Positions 31,609-32,624 of a stretch of DNA of 32,624 bases are shown here, piece by piece. The notes under the pieces were generated by a model. The model searched no databases. It was not told the origin of the DNA and saw nothing but the letters and a program-made list of their open reading frames with translations. Both the position numbers and the translations under genes were made by a program. Numbering within the stretch: the stretch's first letter is position 1; the number at the start of each line of letters is the position of its first letter. The stretch is from Glycomyces paridis (GTDB taxonomy: Bacteria; Actinomycetota; Actinomycetes; Mycobacteriales; Micromonosporaceae), in the NCBI RefSeq assembly GCF_004912155.1, contig NZ_STGX01000028.1, forward strand, positions 1-32,624. The letters run 5' to 3'.

Positions 31609-32137
31609 ATTCCAAGCCTTCTCCGCAGCCCGGCTCCGCGACGCCCTCGCGGGCCGCGCCCGCGCCGCCGCCTGCGACACGCGTGAGCGCACGAGGGTCG
31701 CAGCAAAGCGGTGCTCCGGCTCCATTGTGCGCGTAACAGATCGGTCCTCGGTCCGCGTCAAGGCGCTGCGCCCTGAGGTCCGCCGCTTTGCACCGCTTTC
31801 CGGCACCACTGGGATCGGCGAGCCTCTCGACCCCGGCCTGCGCGCCGAGCGCTGCTTCGGTTCCGCTGCGCGCGTGCCGGTTCGGCCTTCGGGCCGCGCT
31901 AGGGCTCCGCGACCTGCGGTCCGCCGTTTCACCCCGCTCCGCGGCGCGACCGGGATCGGCGGGCCCTTCGACCCCGGCCTGTATGCCGCCGAGCGCTGCA
32001 CCGGCTCGGCTGCGCGCGTATCGGATCGGCCTTCGGGCCGCGTCGGAGCGTCGCGCCCCGAGACCCGCAGCCTCGCCCCGCTCCCCAGCGCCACCGGGAT
32101 CAGTCGCCGCCTCACCCTCCGCGACGGGAGGCGCTGA
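31601..32137 (+). CDS. Doubtful Arg-rich 178-aa frame built of three repeats
   Basis: An open frame starts at ATG in the livF stop and ends in the overlap TGATG before livH. Its first ~30 codons are rich in Arg/Ala, then come three ~47-residue repeats: (K/E)RCxGSxxRV..R.S.R...RP..R...PL...TGIG.P.DPGL, at about 36-82, 83-130 and 131-172. It is extremely basic with no known domain. Third-position G/C is clearly lower than in livF or livH. It may be non-coding repeat DNA that happens to stay open, or a small basic repeat protein. Operon position and exact stop-start overlaps at both ends are the only arguments for translation. Confidence 0.3.
   Translation: MDRFQAFSAARLRDALAGRARAAACDTRERTRVAAKRCSGSIVRVTDRSSVRVKALRPEVRRFAPLSGTTGIGEPLDPGLRAERCFGSAARVPVRPSGRARAPRPAVRRFTPLRGATGIGGPFDPGLYAAERCTGSAARVSDRPSGRVGASRPETRSLAPLPSATGISRRLTLRDGRR
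31706..32116 (+). repeat. Three degenerate ~141-144-bp tandem repeats
   Basis: Units begin at 31706, 31847 and 31991 (KRC, ERC, ERC codons). By eye units are about 70-75% alike. Units 2 and 3 each contain CGGCCTTCGGGCCG (31883-31896 and 32027-32040), a 5-bp stem closing a UUCG tetraloop; unit 1 has a decayed form. Third unit is cut short by the livH leader. Confidence 0.8.
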
Positions 32138-32144
32138 TGGACCG
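32134..32144 (+). repeat. Direct repeat CTGATGGACCG, right copy
   Basis: Identical to 31598-31608. Contains the ATG (32137) of livH. Confidence 0.85.
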
Positions 32145-32624
32145 CCTCGTCTTCCTCCTCTCCGCCGGGCTCGCCCGCGGCGCGGTGCTCGCCCAGTTCG
32201 CGCTTTCGCTCGTCATCGTCTGGCGCGCCGCGCGAGTGGTGAACTTCGCGCAGGCCGCCATGGCCGTCACCGCCGTGTACGCGGCCTTCGCCGTCACCGC
32301 CGCGACCGGCTCCTACTGGGCCGGGCTCGCCACCGGCCTCGCCGCCGGAGCCGTCCTCGGCGCGGCCGTCGAGCGCGGCCTCATGCGCCGCCTGCCCGCC
32401 CACGCCCCGCTGCCGGGCATCATCGTCGCTATCGGCCTCGTCATGGTCCTCCAATCAGGACTCGCGATCGCGTTCGGACCCGAGCACCGGCCGATGCACC
32501 CGCCGTTCTCCGAGCGGCCCTTCATCATCGGCGGCGTCCCCGTCCTCTCACCGTACGACCTGTTCATCCTGCTCGCCGCCGGGGCCGTCATGGGCGCCCT
32601 CGCCCTGCTCTTCTCCCGCACGTC
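32137..32624 (+). CDS. livH: LivH-like permease (5' part, cut by window end)
   Basis: The first ~162 residues of a branched-chain-amino-acid-type ABC permease. MDRLVFLLSAGLARGAVLAQFALSLVIVWRAARVVNFAQAAMAVTAVYAAF is the LivH hallmark (usually ALGLVLIYRTTGVLNFAHG), followed by further hydrophobic helices. GGGAGG lies about 8 bases upstream of the ATG. It would form the membrane channel with a LivM partner beyond the window and the LivG/LivF ATPases. Confidence 0.92.
   Translation, partial: MDRLVFLLSAGLARGAVLAQFALSLVIVWRAARVVNFAQAAMAVTAVYAAFAVTAATGSYWAGLATGLAAGAVLGAAVERGLMRRLPAHAPLPGIIVAIGLVMVLQSGLAIAFGPEHRPMHPPFSERPFIIGGVPVLSPYDLFILLAAGAVMGALALLFSRT

Noticed and set aside
31706-32116. CRISPR array
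   Set aside because: Units are ~141-144 bp and degenerate, with no short identical repeats separated by unique spacers and no cas genes.

Overview
The window is high-GC DNA with strong G/C bias at third codon positions. It carries a DtxR/IdeR-type iron box, a streptogrisin/alpha-lytic type secreted protease, and several actinobacterial families (DUF2277, MSMEG-style TetR/MFS pairs, Tat-type sugar-binding lipoprotein). It is almost certainly a chromosomal piece of a filamentous or related actinomycete; the genus cannot be read from the sequence.

Layout. 1-250: the end of an rRNA operon (23S-5S spacer, 5S rRNA, terminator). 280-6620: housekeeping-like genes (an unrecognised 377-aa protein, a TPR membrane protein, a gamma-glutamyltransferase family enzyme, DUF2277, a YcaQ/AlkX-type DNA glycosylase). 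6630-8900: a secreted S1E serine protease and an NmrA-like NAD(P)-binding protein whose promoter carries two near-identical operators. 8970-9740: a small island with a degenerate tRNA 3'-end relic and a YefM/RelE-type toxin-antitoxin pair; the toxin has a five-copy in-frame hexanucleotide repeat. 9730-15600: an ESX-like small protein, a divergent TetR/MFS efflux pair with a clear operator, three membrane or secreted proteins of unknown function, and a siderophore-interacting flavoprotein.

15600-18240 is the most distinctive region. A 19-bp iron box lies between the siderophore-interacting protein and a divergent 861-aa protein that joins an Ntn-hydrolase penicillin-acylase domain to a siderophore-type (DesC/IucB/MbtK-like) N-acyltransferase domain. 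18500-26790 is a carbohydrate-uptake locus: Tat lipoprotein, two permeases, a GH43 glycosidase, two tandem DUF6807 (so-called PmoA) proteins and a ROK repressor. 26870 to the end is a TetR-controlled catabolic locus: SDR, TetR, zinc-less quinone oxidoreductase, SDR, then LivG, LivF and the start of LivH of a branched-chain-amino-acid-type ABC transporter. The same 18-bp TetR-type operator occurs upstream of both halves, which ties transporter and enzymes into one regulon. Between livF and livH lies a 536-bp segment of three degenerate ~141-144-bp tandem repeats, bounded by an 11-bp direct repeat, that looks like an insertion into a formerly overlapping gene junction.

Convergent genes are separated by strong perfect hairpins throughout. 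No CRISPR array, complete tRNA, transposase or integrase gene is visible.
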